From the NCBI GenBank assembly GCA_018969805.1, contig JAGWXQ010000065.1, positions 1-7,918 on the forward strand: a stretch of DNA of 7,918 nt, written 5' to 3'. The translations under genes were made by a program, and so were the position numbers. This DNA is from Paenibacillaceae bacterium. GTDB taxonomy: Bacteria > Bacillota > Bacilli > Paenibacillales > YIM-B00363. The notes beneath the pieces are model-generated. The model had not been told where the DNA came from, did not search any database, and saw only the letters and a program-made list of their open reading frames with translations. Below, piece after piece: positions 1 to 5,232 of the stretch (position 1 is the stretch's first letter; each line of letters starts with the position of its first letter).

Positions 1-365
1 TGACAGTAAACGCTCTAACTGCTTCGGATGCCATCATTATACCCATACAGTGCGAGTATTACGCGCTGGAGGGGCTTAGTCAGTTGCTCAGTACCGTACG
101 GCTCGTTCAAAAACATCTCAATACATCATTGCGCATCGAAGGAGTGCTGTTGACGATGTTTGATGCGCGGACAAACTTGGGCATCCAAGTCGTCGAAGAA
201 GTAAAAAAATATTTTCCGGAAAAAGTGTACAAAACGATTATTTCGCGTAATGTGCGGTTAAGTGAAGCGCCGAGCCACGGACAATCGGTGTTGTCATACG
301 ATCCGCGTTCGAAAGGTGCGGAAATGTATTTGGAGCTTGCAAAGGAGGTTGTGGCGCATGAGTAA
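1..365 (+). CDS. parA: ParA/Soj chromosome-partitioning ATPase, C-terminal part (5' truncated by window edge)
   Basis: Only the last 120 residues are present. The reading frame is open from base 3, so the Walker A motif and start lie outside the window. ParA is a deviant-Walker ATPase that binds DNA non-specifically and works with ParB-parS to segregate replication origins; in Bacilli (Soj) it also modulates DnaA. Visible family signatures are the IIIPIQCEYYALEGL stretch (about residues 12-26 of the fragment), the DARTNLG segment that follows the central strand, and the C-terminal NVRLSEAPSHG motif typical of Soj-type ParA. The gene ends in TAA at 363-365 and overlaps the parB start by 8 nt, with the parB ribosome-binding site inside its last codons. 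This implies translational coupling and balanced ParA and ParB synthesis. Confidence 0.96.
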   Translation, partial: TVNALTASDAIIIPIQCEYYALEGLSQLLSTVRLVQKHLNTSLRIEGVLLTMFDARTNLGIQVVEEVKKYFPEKVYKTIISRNVRLSEAPSHGQSVLSYDPRSKGAEMYLELAKEVVAHE

Positions 366-1206
366 AGCACTCGGACGGGGACTTGATGCACTTTTGCCCA
401 CGATGCAACCGACAGAACATGAAACGATCGTTGCACTTGAACTGGAGTCAATTCGACCGAATCCGTACCAACCACGAAAAACGTTCGATGAGCAAGAACT
501 GGCTGATTTGACGCAGTCGATCGCAGAACACGGTGTCGTACAACCGATCATTGTGCGCGCAGTGCTCAAAGGGTATGAAATTGTTGCGGGAGAACGGCGC
601 TGGAGGGCGTCGAAAATTGCGGAAAAAAAGACCATTCCGGCTGTGGTACGGACGATGACCGATCAACAAGTCATGGAAGTTGCGCTGATTGAAAACGTGC
701 AACGGAGCGATTTGAATGCGGTAGAAACAGCAACAGCGTATGAGCAACTCATTGAGGCGTTTGGGTTAACGCAAGAACAACTCGCGGTGCGCGTCGGAAA
801 GTCGCGATCGCATGTTGCAAATATGCTGCGGCTTTTGCGATTGCCGGAATCGTTGAAAACAAGCGTTGCCAAAGGAACGCTGACGATGGGCCACGTACGC
901 GCATTGCTCGCTTTATCGGAGGAGGAAGCGATGGTTCGTATTGGGGAGCAAGCGGTGGCGTTGGGGTGGAGCGTGCGGCACATTGAACAGGCTGTCGCTG
1001 CACAGCACCGGACGCAGCGTGCGCAGCAACGCAAACAACCACGGCCTACGGCAAACCCGTTTATTGCTGATGTTGAGGGGCAATTGCGCAAACGGCTTCA
1101 GGCGCACGTGCGCATTCGTGGCACGGACGACAAAGGAAAAATTGAAATTTCTTATGCATCAGCACAACACTTGCAAACAGTATTGCAGGCACTGACAATT
1201 CAGTAA
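358..1206 (+). CDS. parB: ParB/Spo0J chromosome-partitioning CTPase and parS-binding protein
   Basis: The protein has 282 residues, a normal length for Spo0J. ParB loads at parS, slides as a CTP-dependent clamp, and recruits ParA and SMC at the origin. Domains in order: an N-terminal MSKALGRGLDALLP tail that contacts ParA; the CTP-binding ParB/sulfiredoxin-like domain (about 25-125) with the C-motif GERRWRA at 78-84 and ENVQRSDLN at 112-120; a helix-turn-helix DNA-binding region (about 136-163, GLTQEQLAVRVGKSRSHVANM); a basic Q/R-rich linker near 216-230; and a C-terminal dimerisation domain (232-282). The ATG at 358 is chosen because the protein then begins with the canonical Spo0J N-terminus, and AAAGGAGG at 341-348 lies 9 nt upstream. 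An in-frame ATG at 262 would add 32 residues unlike the family and is rejected. No parS site was found in the window. Confidence 0.97.
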   Translation: MSKALGRGLDALLPTMQPTEHETIVALELESIRPNPYQPRKTFDEQELADLTQSIAEHGVVQPIIVRAVLKGYEIVAGERRWRASKIAEKKTIPAVVRTMTDQQVMEVALIENVQRSDLNAVETATAYEQLIEAFGLTQEQLAVRVGKSRSHVANMLRLLRLPESLKTSVAKGTLTMGHVRALLALSEEEAMVRIGEQAVALGWSVRHIEQAVAAQHRTQRAQQRKQPRPTANPFIADVEGQLRKRLQAHVRIRGTDDKGKIEISYASAQHLQTVLQALTIQ

Positions 1207-1227
1207 AATGACGGGGATGATCGGACG

Positions 1228-2367
1228 ATGCAACGGGTGTATTTGGATCATGCGGCGACGTCGTGGCCAAAACCAAAAGCTGTCATCGATGCGGTCACGC
1301 AAGCGATGTGCGCGCCGTGGAGCAATGCTGGAAGAGGGACGCATGCGTTTTCCCGCGCCGCAGGGCGGGCGGTGTACCGCGCGCGTCAGGAAGTGGCGTC
1401 GTATTTTGGGACACAGACGGTGCACGATGTTCTATTTACAGCGAGTGCGACTGCAGCTGTAAACATGGTGCTGTTTGGTGCGATTGCGCCAGGAGATCAC
1501 GTGCTGTGTACGATGGCGCAGCACAATGCGGTATGGCGGCCATTGGCAGTGCTCGCAGCACAACGCGCGGTTGCCGTCGATCATGTTCCAATGCCGCTTG
1601 ATGGAACGTTTGAGCACGATGTATGGGCACGCATGATGCGTCCGCATACAAAATGGATCGTCGTAAACCATGCGTCCAACGTCCTTGGAACGATTGCGCC
1701 GCTCAAGGATATTGTTGCTTTTGCGCGTGCCCATGGAGTGCAGACGATTGTCGATGCTGCGCAAACGGTAGGGCACATTCCGATCGATGTCGCGACACTT
1801 GGTGTCGATGCGCTTGCATGGTCGGGACACAAAGCGCTCTGTGGACCTTTGGGCACAGGGGGTGTATGCGTTGCACCGACGTTGTCGTTTTCGCCACACA
1901 TATTTGGGGGCACAGGCACGGCATCGGAGTCAGAACACCAGCCTCATGTGCGTCCGGACGGGTATGAAGCAGGGTCAGCCAACGTTCCTGCAATTGTGGG
2001 GCTTGGAACTGCAATTCGGTCGATGCGCGATTGTGACCGCACACGAGAACGACGGTGTATCGATGAAGCAGTGCGTCGTCTGAACCGATTGGCGGGCGCA
2101 CGTGTACTCGGACCTCCAGCAGGGGTCGCCCGCGTGCCCCTCGTATCGTTTGTATGTCGAGACGTGGACAGTGCACACATCGCGCACGAACTCGATGCGA
2201 AATACGGCATCGCGGTTCGGGCAGGGTTGCATTGCGCCCCGTTGGCGCACAAGCAGGCACATACGCTGCAAGGAGGAGCGGTGCGGCTCAGTGTGGGTGT
2301 GACGACAACAGAAGAAGAGTTGGATTATGCGCTTGATGCGATCGTGCGCATTGTAGGTGGGCGATGA
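1228..2367 (+). CDS. Class V aminotransferase-fold cysteine desulfurase (EF2568-like family)
   Basis: This is a 379-residue PLP enzyme of the class V aminotransferase fold, most like the cysteine desulfurase family described from EF2568. Such enzymes release sulfur (or selenium from selenocysteine) as a persulfide on an active-site cysteine. Visible motifs: the opening YLDHAATSWPKP (residues 5-16); His99, expected to stack on PLP; Asp176 and Gln179 in IVDAAQTVGH; the PLP Schiff-base Lys202 in SGHK (199-202); a glycine-rich GPLGTGG loop after it; EAGSANVPAIVGLG (267-280); and RAGLHCAPLAHK (341-352) with candidate catalytic Cys346. All key residues are intact. It begins 21 nt after parB with only a weak GGGGATGA Shine-Dalgarno, so it may depend partly on parAB read-through. 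It ends in an ATGA overlap with the DUF3343 gene. The physiological acceptor is unknown; no SufU or IscU gene lies nearby. Confidence 0.9.
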   Translation: MQRVYLDHAATSWPKPKAVIDAVTQAMCAPWSNAGRGTHAFSRAAGRAVYRARQEVASYFGTQTVHDVLFTASATAAVNMVLFGAIAPGDHVLCTMAQHNAVWRPLAVLAAQRAVAVDHVPMPLDGTFEHDVWARMMRPHTKWIVVNHASNVLGTIAPLKDIVAFARAHGVQTIVDAAQTVGHIPIDVATLGVDALAWSGHKALCGPLGTGGVCVAPTLSFSPHIFGGTGTASESEHQPHVRPDGYEAGSANVPAIVGLGTAIRSMRDCDRTRERRCIDEAVRRLNRLAGARVLGPPAGVARVPLVSFVCRDVDSAHIAHELDAKYGIAVRAGLHCAPLAHKQAHTLQGGAVRLSVGVTTTEEELDYALDAIVRIVGGR

Positions 2368-2609
2368 TTTTGATTTGTTTTGACTCGACGCACCATGCAA
2401 TCCACTGCGAAATGGTCCTTGATGATGCGGGGATTGAGAGTGACACACTTCCGACACCCAAAGCGATTGCGGCGGGATGTGCGCTGTCGATTGCAATCTC
2501 CGTACACGATGAGGGACGCGTCCGGACTATTTTAACGGACCAACGCGTGCACACTTTTGGATTGTTTTATCGCGATGGGGGCAGTTATGTACGTAGGGAG
2601 GACGGATGA
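2364..2609 (+). CDS. DUF3343 family protein (putative Se/S carrier protein-like)
   Basis: This is a complete 81-residue protein. The pattern FDSTHHAIHCEMVL, then AGI, then TPKAIAAGCALSI is characteristic of DUF3343 (PF11823, annotated as a putative Se/S carrier-like family). The conserved AGC cysteine is Cys39; Cys5 and Cys15 are further cysteines. I infer that Cys39 accepts persulfide or selenide, because the start codon overlaps the stop of the preceding cysteine desulfurase by 4 nt (ATGA, 2364-2367). That arrangement points to coupled translation of a donor and carrier pair. No selD, yedF or other selenium gene is visible, so sulfur is at least as likely as selenium. The biochemical role of this family is not well established, and the functional link is inference from family naming and gene position. 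Confidence 0.85.
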   Translation: MILICFDSTHHAIHCEMVLDDAGIESDTLPTPKAIAAGCALSIAISVHDEGRVRTILTDQRVHTFGLFYRDGGSYVRREDG

Positions 2610-2640
2610 GAAAAATAAGTGAAAAAATGCGTTGGGGCGC

Positions 2641-2669
2641 TTGCGCAACAATCGACTTTGTGGTATACT
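2641..2669 (+). promoter_or_regulatory. Probable sigma-A promoter with extended -10, upstream of tRNA-Ser
   Basis: TATACT at 2664-2669 matches the -10 consensus at 5 of 6 positions and is preceded by TG plus one base (2661-2662), an extended -10. TTGCGC at 2641-2646 is a partial -35 (the TTG matches) with a 17-nt spacer. Predicted transcription start is near 2676. It is the only convincing promoter seen between parB and rpsF, so it probably drives the leader, tRNA-Ser and possibly the rpsF operon. The -35 region overlaps the 8-bp palindrome TTGCGCAA (2641-2648), which may be chance. Confidence 0.7.
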
Positions 2670-2685
2670 CAATAAAGTGTTTCTC

Positions 2686-2785
2686 ATACGAATCCCATGC
2701 TGGACGCATAAACACAGGGCATCCTTATGCGGCGACGGATAAGGCGCATCGCCCGATTGTGTTTTTGGGACAATCGGATTCGTAT
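2686..2785 (+). other. Highly structured transcribed leader before tRNA-Ser (possible ncRNA or regulatory fold)
   Basis: Transcription from the promoter above would produce a strongly self-complementary leader. ATACGAATCC (2686-2695) pairs perfectly with GGATTCGTAT (2776-2785), a 10-bp outer stem. Inside, AAACACA (2710-2716) pairs with TGTGTTT (2758-2764), GGGC (2717-2720) with GCCC (2751-2754), and CCTTAT (2723-2728) with ATAAGG (2739-2744), giving one long hairpin with small bulges. A competing 8-bp hairpin, CCGATTGT (2753-2760) with ACAATCGG (2770-2777), excludes parts of both. No T-run follows, so it is not a standard terminator. The element ends 7 nt before the mature tRNA 5' end. It matches no riboswitch, T-box or SRP RNA signature that I can recognise. 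Function is unknown. Confidence 0.5.
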
Positions 2786-2792
2786 CGTTCGA

Positions 2793-2883
2793 GGAAAGGT
2801 ACCCAAGCGGTTCAAGGGGGTTGACTCGAAATCAACTAGACGTCGCAAGGCGTGCGTGGGTTCGAATCCCACCCTTTCCGCCA
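2793..2883 (+). tRNA. tRNA-Ser (anticodon CGA), CCA encoded
   Basis: A complete class II tRNA of 91 nt including CCA. The acceptor stem is GGAAAGG (2793-2799) with CCTTTCC (2873-2879), discriminator G2880 and encoded CCA (2881-2883). The D stem is CCC/GGG (2802-2804 with 2816-2818) and the loop carries GG. The anticodon stem is GTTGA/TCAAC (2820-2824 with 2832-2836) with loop CTCGAAA, placing anticodon CGA at 2827-2829, which reads UCG. The long variable arm ACGTC-GCAA-GGCGT is a 5-bp stem with a GCAA tetraloop. The T arm is GTGGG-TTCGAAT-CCCAC. The long variable arm and CGA anticodon identify serine; the anticodon is not TCA, so this is not tRNA-Sec. It lies 103 nt upstream of rpsF on the same strand. 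Confidence 0.97.
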
Positions 2884-2898
2884 GAGAAAGCACGTAGT

Positions 2899-2932
2899 GC
2901 GCATTCGGGCTCCTTGCTCTGAGGCGCTTTTG
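2899..2932 (+). terminator. Weak candidate terminator or attenuator between tRNA-Ser and rpsF
   Basis: GCGC (2899-2902) and CTC (2910-2912) can pair with GAG (2921-2923) and GCGC (2924-2927), leaving a 7-nt bulge on the left arm, and TTTT (2928-2931) follows. The bulge and the short T-run make it poor as an intrinsic terminator. It could act as a 3' processing boundary for the tRNA or as partial attenuation before rpsF. An alternative pairing, AAAGC (2887-2891) with GCTTT (2926-2930), is also possible. Confidence 0.28.
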
Positions 2933-2971
2933 TCGATGTGTGACAGAAGTGGTGTCCAGGGCCGATGTCCA

Positions 2972-2982
2972 TAAGGAGGTGA
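2972..2982 (+). promoter_or_regulatory. Very strong Shine-Dalgarno of rpsF
   Basis: TAAGGAGGTGA is close to a full-length complement of the bacterial 16S rRNA 3' tail. It sits with AGGAGG 7 nt before the GTG at 2987 and fixes that GTG as the rpsF start. It is the longest ribosome-binding match in the window. Confidence 0.85.
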
Positions 2983-2986
2983 AACT

Positions 2987-3280
2987 GTGCGCAATTATGA
3001 AGCGATGTACATCATTCGCTCGAACCTTGATGAGGAAGCGACCAAAGCGACGATGGAGAAGATGCACGCGATCATCGCGCGTGGTGGAACGGTGACAGAC
3101 GTTACGATCATGGGAAAAAAGCGGCTCGCATACGAAATCGATGATTTTCGCGACGGCTTTTACGTACTCGTGCGTTTTGCTGGGGACGGCGCTGTTGTAA
3201 AAGAGCTCGATCGCGTATTTCGAATTACGGATGAGATTTTGCGCTTTTTGATCGTCGTTGACGAATCAGCCACAGCGTAG
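2987..3280 (+). CDS. rpsF: 30S ribosomal protein S6
   Basis: A complete 97-residue S6, close to the usual 95 or so. It begins with the typical MRNYEAMYIIRSNLDEEA and carries IMGKKRLAYEIDDFRDGFYV (about residues 42-61) and FRITDEILRFL near the C-terminus. S6 binds the 16S platform as a heterodimer with S18, which is encoded two genes downstream. In several bacteria the S6:S18 complex also binds the rpsF leader for autoregulation; I could not assign that motif with confidence in the upstream 103 nt, although a GGGCCGATGTCC segment lies at 2959-2970. The GTG start is supported by the strong ribosome-binding site and by the family N-terminus. This is the first gene of the rpsF-ssb-rpsR group, and transcription may come from the promoter upstream of tRNA-Ser. 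Confidence 0.98.
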   Translation: MRNYEAMYIIRSNLDEEATKATMEKMHAIIARGGTVTDVTIMGKKRLAYEIDDFRDGFYVLVRFAGDGAVVKELDRVFRITDEILRFLIVVDESATA

Positions 3281-3426
3281 GGCGTTTTGTGGATCGGCTT
3301 GACGCATTCATCAAGGGAAGACGGCACGACAGGAAGCGGGATACACCGGTTTGATGTGCACCGCATGCGCATGGCGTACGCTCGTATTGAGAAGGAAGGC
3401 ATCCTCTCCCCGCGTTCGTTTGTGCG

Positions 3427-3451
3427 TGCAGTTTGGCTGTGCCAGACTGTG
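3427..3451 (+). other. Hairpin in the long rpsF-ssb spacer
   Basis: The spacer between rpsF and ssb is 221 nt, where many Bacilli have only a few tens of nt. GTTTGGC (3431-3437), loop TGT and GCCAGAC (3441-3447) form a hairpin that extends outward through A-T, C-G and two G-T pairs to 3427 and 3451, giving 11 bp. A shorter hairpin, GAGT-AAGT-ACTC, follows at 3466-3477. No clear T-run, promoter or convincing small gene is seen. A 73-codon open frame from TTG 3287 overlaps the ssb start and has no good ribosome-binding site. Possible roles are attenuation or mRNA processing that separates rpsF and ssb expression. Confidence 0.45.
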
Positions 3452-3501
3452 GATGTCTTTGTACCGAGTAAGTACTCTTATGGGAGAAAGAGGGGTTCAT
3501 C

Positions 3502-3945
3502 ATGTTGAATCGTGTGGTGCTTGTTGGACGGTTGACGCGGGATCCAGAATTGCGGTATACCGCTGCGGGGATTGCAGTTGCGCAGTTTACGCTTGCTGTA
3601 GATCGATCGTATTCGAGCGCGCAAGGGGAAAAAGAGACGGACTTTATTCCGATCGTGGTGTGGAGACAGCTGGCTGAAAATTGTGCAAACTATTTGCGCA
3701 AAGGACGATTGGCTGCTGTGGAAGGAAAAATGCAAACAAGAAACTATGAAAATAACGAAGGGCGGAAAGTGTACGTCACGGAAGTCATAGCAGACAACGT
3801 CCGGTTTTTGGAATCCAGTCGCGATCGGGATGGGGCTTCGAATGACGCAGGTGGAGCGCGAGTGCCTCAAACAGCCGCGTATGCGGATCCGTTTGTCAAT
3901 TCGGGAAAACCCGTAGATTTGTCCGAAGACGACTTACCGTTTTAA
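3502..3945 (+). CDS. ssb: Single-stranded DNA-binding protein SSB
   Basis: A complete 147-residue SSB. It coats single-stranded DNA as a tetramer during replication and repair and recruits partner proteins through its acidic tail. The OB fold covers about residues 1-104, with MLNRVVLVGRLTRDPELRYT at the N-terminus, Trp54 in VVWRQLAEN, and the YVTEVIADNVRFLE strand near the end. A short Ser/Ala/Gly-containing linker (about 105-137) leads to the conserved tip SEDDLPF, which ends in the DDLPF partner-binding motif. The linker is shorter than in B. subtilis SsbA (about 172 residues in total). The ATG at 3502 has GAGGGG at 3490-3495, 6 nt upstream. The gene is 24 nt from rpsR, so they are surely co-transcribed. 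No SOS box or competence promoter was recognised upstream. Confidence 0.98.
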   Translation: MLNRVVLVGRLTRDPELRYTAAGIAVAQFTLAVDRSYSSAQGEKETDFIPIVVWRQLAENCANYLRKGRLAAVEGKMQTRNYENNEGRKVYVTEVIADNVRFLESSRDRDGASNDAGGARVPQTAAYADPFVNSGKPVDLSEDDLPF

Positions 3946-3969
3946 AGGGAAAAGGAAGGAAGGATTTGT

Positions 3970-4242
3970 ATGTCGGATTTGTCCGGGGATCGTTTTGATC
4001 GACCAGAGCGTAAGTTTGCCCGCAAGCGGACAAACAAACGTCGGAAAGTATGTTTTTTTAAGGCAAATAAGGTCCAATTTATCGATTATAAAGATGTAGA
4101 CATGTTGCGGAGATTTATTAGTGAACGCGGGAAGATTTTGCCACGAAGAGTGACAGGAACTTCGGCAAAATACCAACGTCCGCTCACTGTTGCGATCAAA
4201 CGTGCGCGTCAAATGGCTTTGTTGCCGTATACGACAGAATAA
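3970..4242 (+). CDS. rpsR: 30S ribosomal protein S18 (zinc-free type)
   Basis: A complete 90-residue S18 with a basic N-terminus, then KRRKVCFFKANKVQFIDYKDVD, ISERGKILPRRVTGT, and the invariant IKRARQMALLPYT at the C-terminus. S18 partners S6 on the 30S platform. Zinc-binding (C+) S18 proteins carry several Cys/His ligands. Here only Cys28 remains; the second Cys position is Lys31, the TGTC position is Ser65 and the AKHQR histidine is Tyr68. This is therefore a C-minus protein, as in B. subtilis. The start ATG at 3970 is preceded by the purine run AAGGAAGGAAGGA (3952-3964). The long FIDYKDVD and LPRRVTG matches leave no doubt about identity. It is followed closely by a terminator. Confidence 0.98.
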   Translation: MSDLSGDRFDRPERKFARKRTNKRRKVCFFKANKVQFIDYKDVDMLRRFISERGKILPRRVTGTSAKYQRPLTVAIKRARQMALLPYTTE

Positions 4243-4258
4243 TATGTGTTTGTACTGG

Positions 4259-4290
4259 CCGTGCTCTGAACGTGGGGTGCGGTTTTTTCT
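4259..4290 (+). terminator. Rho-independent terminator after rpsR
   Basis: CCGTGCTC (4259-4266) pairs with GGGTGCGG (4275-4282) across an 8-nt loop, an 8-bp stem that includes three G-T pairs, and TTTTTTCTT follows (4283-4291). It starts 16 nt after the rpsR stop and should end or attenuate the tRNA-rpsF-ssb-rpsR transcript. The T-run stops only 2 nt before an ATG at 4294, which argues against that ATG as the real yybS start. Confidence 0.72.
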
Positions 4291-4326
4291 TGTATGGACA
4301 ATGATGCGACGAAGACTGAGGGTATG

Positions 4327-5223
4327 ATGCGCGCACAAGGTGTATGGTTTGCAGCGTACGTCGTACTGTACATGGTGTGTGTTGCAGGATCGTACATTGG
4401 GCTTGCCGTAGTCATGCTCGTTGTGGGGGCGTGCGTAGTTGCACAGAAACCAAAGTCGTTTGTCGTGCTGTGGTTGCTGGCGGTGCCGTTAACGGAGGCG
4501 ATCATCAACGGAAACATGTTGCGGTTTGTTGCCGTAGGTTTGTTTGTGATTGTGCCTGCGTGGCTGCTTGGAGAAGGTATTGCGCGACAGCGTCCGGCGC
4601 ATTGGACGATTGGACATGTGTCCGCAGTGCTCGTCCTTATTCAGGCGTGTTGGTGGGGGACGTTTGGTGGCGTTGGACAATTGCGCAGCATGGTATACGA
4701 TGGGGTTGCACGTATTTCGTTGATGTATGATCCAAATATCGTGCATAAGTATGCGGAAGTGTTCATGGATATGTCGCGCACAAAACTGCCAGCGTTGATG
4801 GTGTTTGTTGCGATCGGCGTTGTCGTGTTTGTGTATGGGTGCTTGCGCACGGTCAGTTCGTGGCTGACGGTGTCGGTGCCCCGTTTGTTGCCCGTAGTTG
4901 ATTGGCGTTTGTCGCGTGCGTTTGTATGGGTGTTTGTTGCAGTCGTAGTGCTCGATATGTTCGTTTCCGATCCTCCTGTGGCGCTTTGGGAGTGGGTCGT
5001 CGTCAACGTGCTGTTGCTCGGGTTGGGTGGTTTTGCGGTTATTGGTTTTTCGTTTTTGGCATTTGTAGGGGATGTGTGGCGCATCAACGTGTTGCCATGG
5101 ATCGTTTTGATCGGATTCGTATCCCATCCGACACCGCTAGCGATTGTTGTGATGAGCATGTTGGGGGTTATTGATACGACGTTTGCTGTGCGCCAAATGA
5201 TCACACCTGCACAAAAAAAGTGA
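4327..5223 (+). CDS. yybS: YybS-like DUF2232 polytopic membrane protein
   Basis: The call rests on position (between rpsR and gdpP, as in Bacilli) and on a multi-pass hydrophobic architecture expected of DUF2232. From ATG 4327 it has 298 residues with about eight membrane segments, roughly 6-39 (probably two), 44-60, 64-82, 95-112, 153-171, 198-214, 220-246 and 254-282. A soluble loop of about 40 residues (113-152) separates segments in the middle. The role of the family is not firmly known; it is usually treated as a membrane protein of transporter-like fold. Start choice: ATG 4294 abuts the terminator T-run and has no ribosome-binding site, while GAGGG (4318-4322) precedes ATGs at 4324 and 4327. 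Its stop codon lies beside the gdpP Shine-Dalgarno. I saw no promoter between the terminator and the gene, so read-through or a promoter inside rpsR is implied. Confidence 0.8.
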   Translation: MRAQGVWFAAYVVLYMVCVAGSYIGLAVVMLVVGACVVAQKPKSFVVLWLLAVPLTEAIINGNMLRFVAVGLFVIVPAWLLGEGIARQRPAHWTIGHVSAVLVLIQACWWGTFGGVGQLRSMVYDGVARISLMYDPNIVHKYAEVFMDMSRTKLPALMVFVAIGVVVFVYGCLRTVSSWLTVSVPRLLPVVDWRLSRAFVWVFVAVVVLDMFVSDPPVALWEWVVVNVLLLGLGGFAVIGFSFLAFVGDVWRINVLPWIVLIGFVSHPTPLAIVVMSMLGVIDTTFAVRQMITPAQKK

Positions 5224-5232
5224 GGGATTCCA

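Noticed and set aside
2686..2785. T-box riboswitch or SRP (scRNA) gene ahead of tRNA-Ser.
   Set aside because: No T-box core sequence, specifier loop or U-run terminator is present, and there is no SRP signature of the GGAAGGAAGCAGCC type.
2793..2883. Selenocysteine tRNA, considered because of the long variable arm and the nearby putative Se carrier.
   Set aside because: The anticodon is CGA and the acceptor and T stems are of normal length (7 and 5 bp), which fits tRNA-Ser.
3288..3456. TGTGGATCG (3288-3296) and TGTGGATGT (3448-3456) resemble DnaA boxes near an expected origin region.
   Set aside because: Each differs from TGTGGATAA at two positions, there are only two, and no AT-rich unwinding region is present.
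3287..3508. 73-codon open frame in the rpsF-ssb spacer as a small gene.
   Set aside because: It has a TTG start without a good ribosome-binding site, overlaps the ssb start, and matches no known family.
4219..4245. Possible promoter TTGTTG-15 nt-TAATAT at the end of rpsR that could serve yybS.
   Set aside because: The spacer is too short, the -10 is poor, and the transcript would still cross the terminator at 4259-4290.
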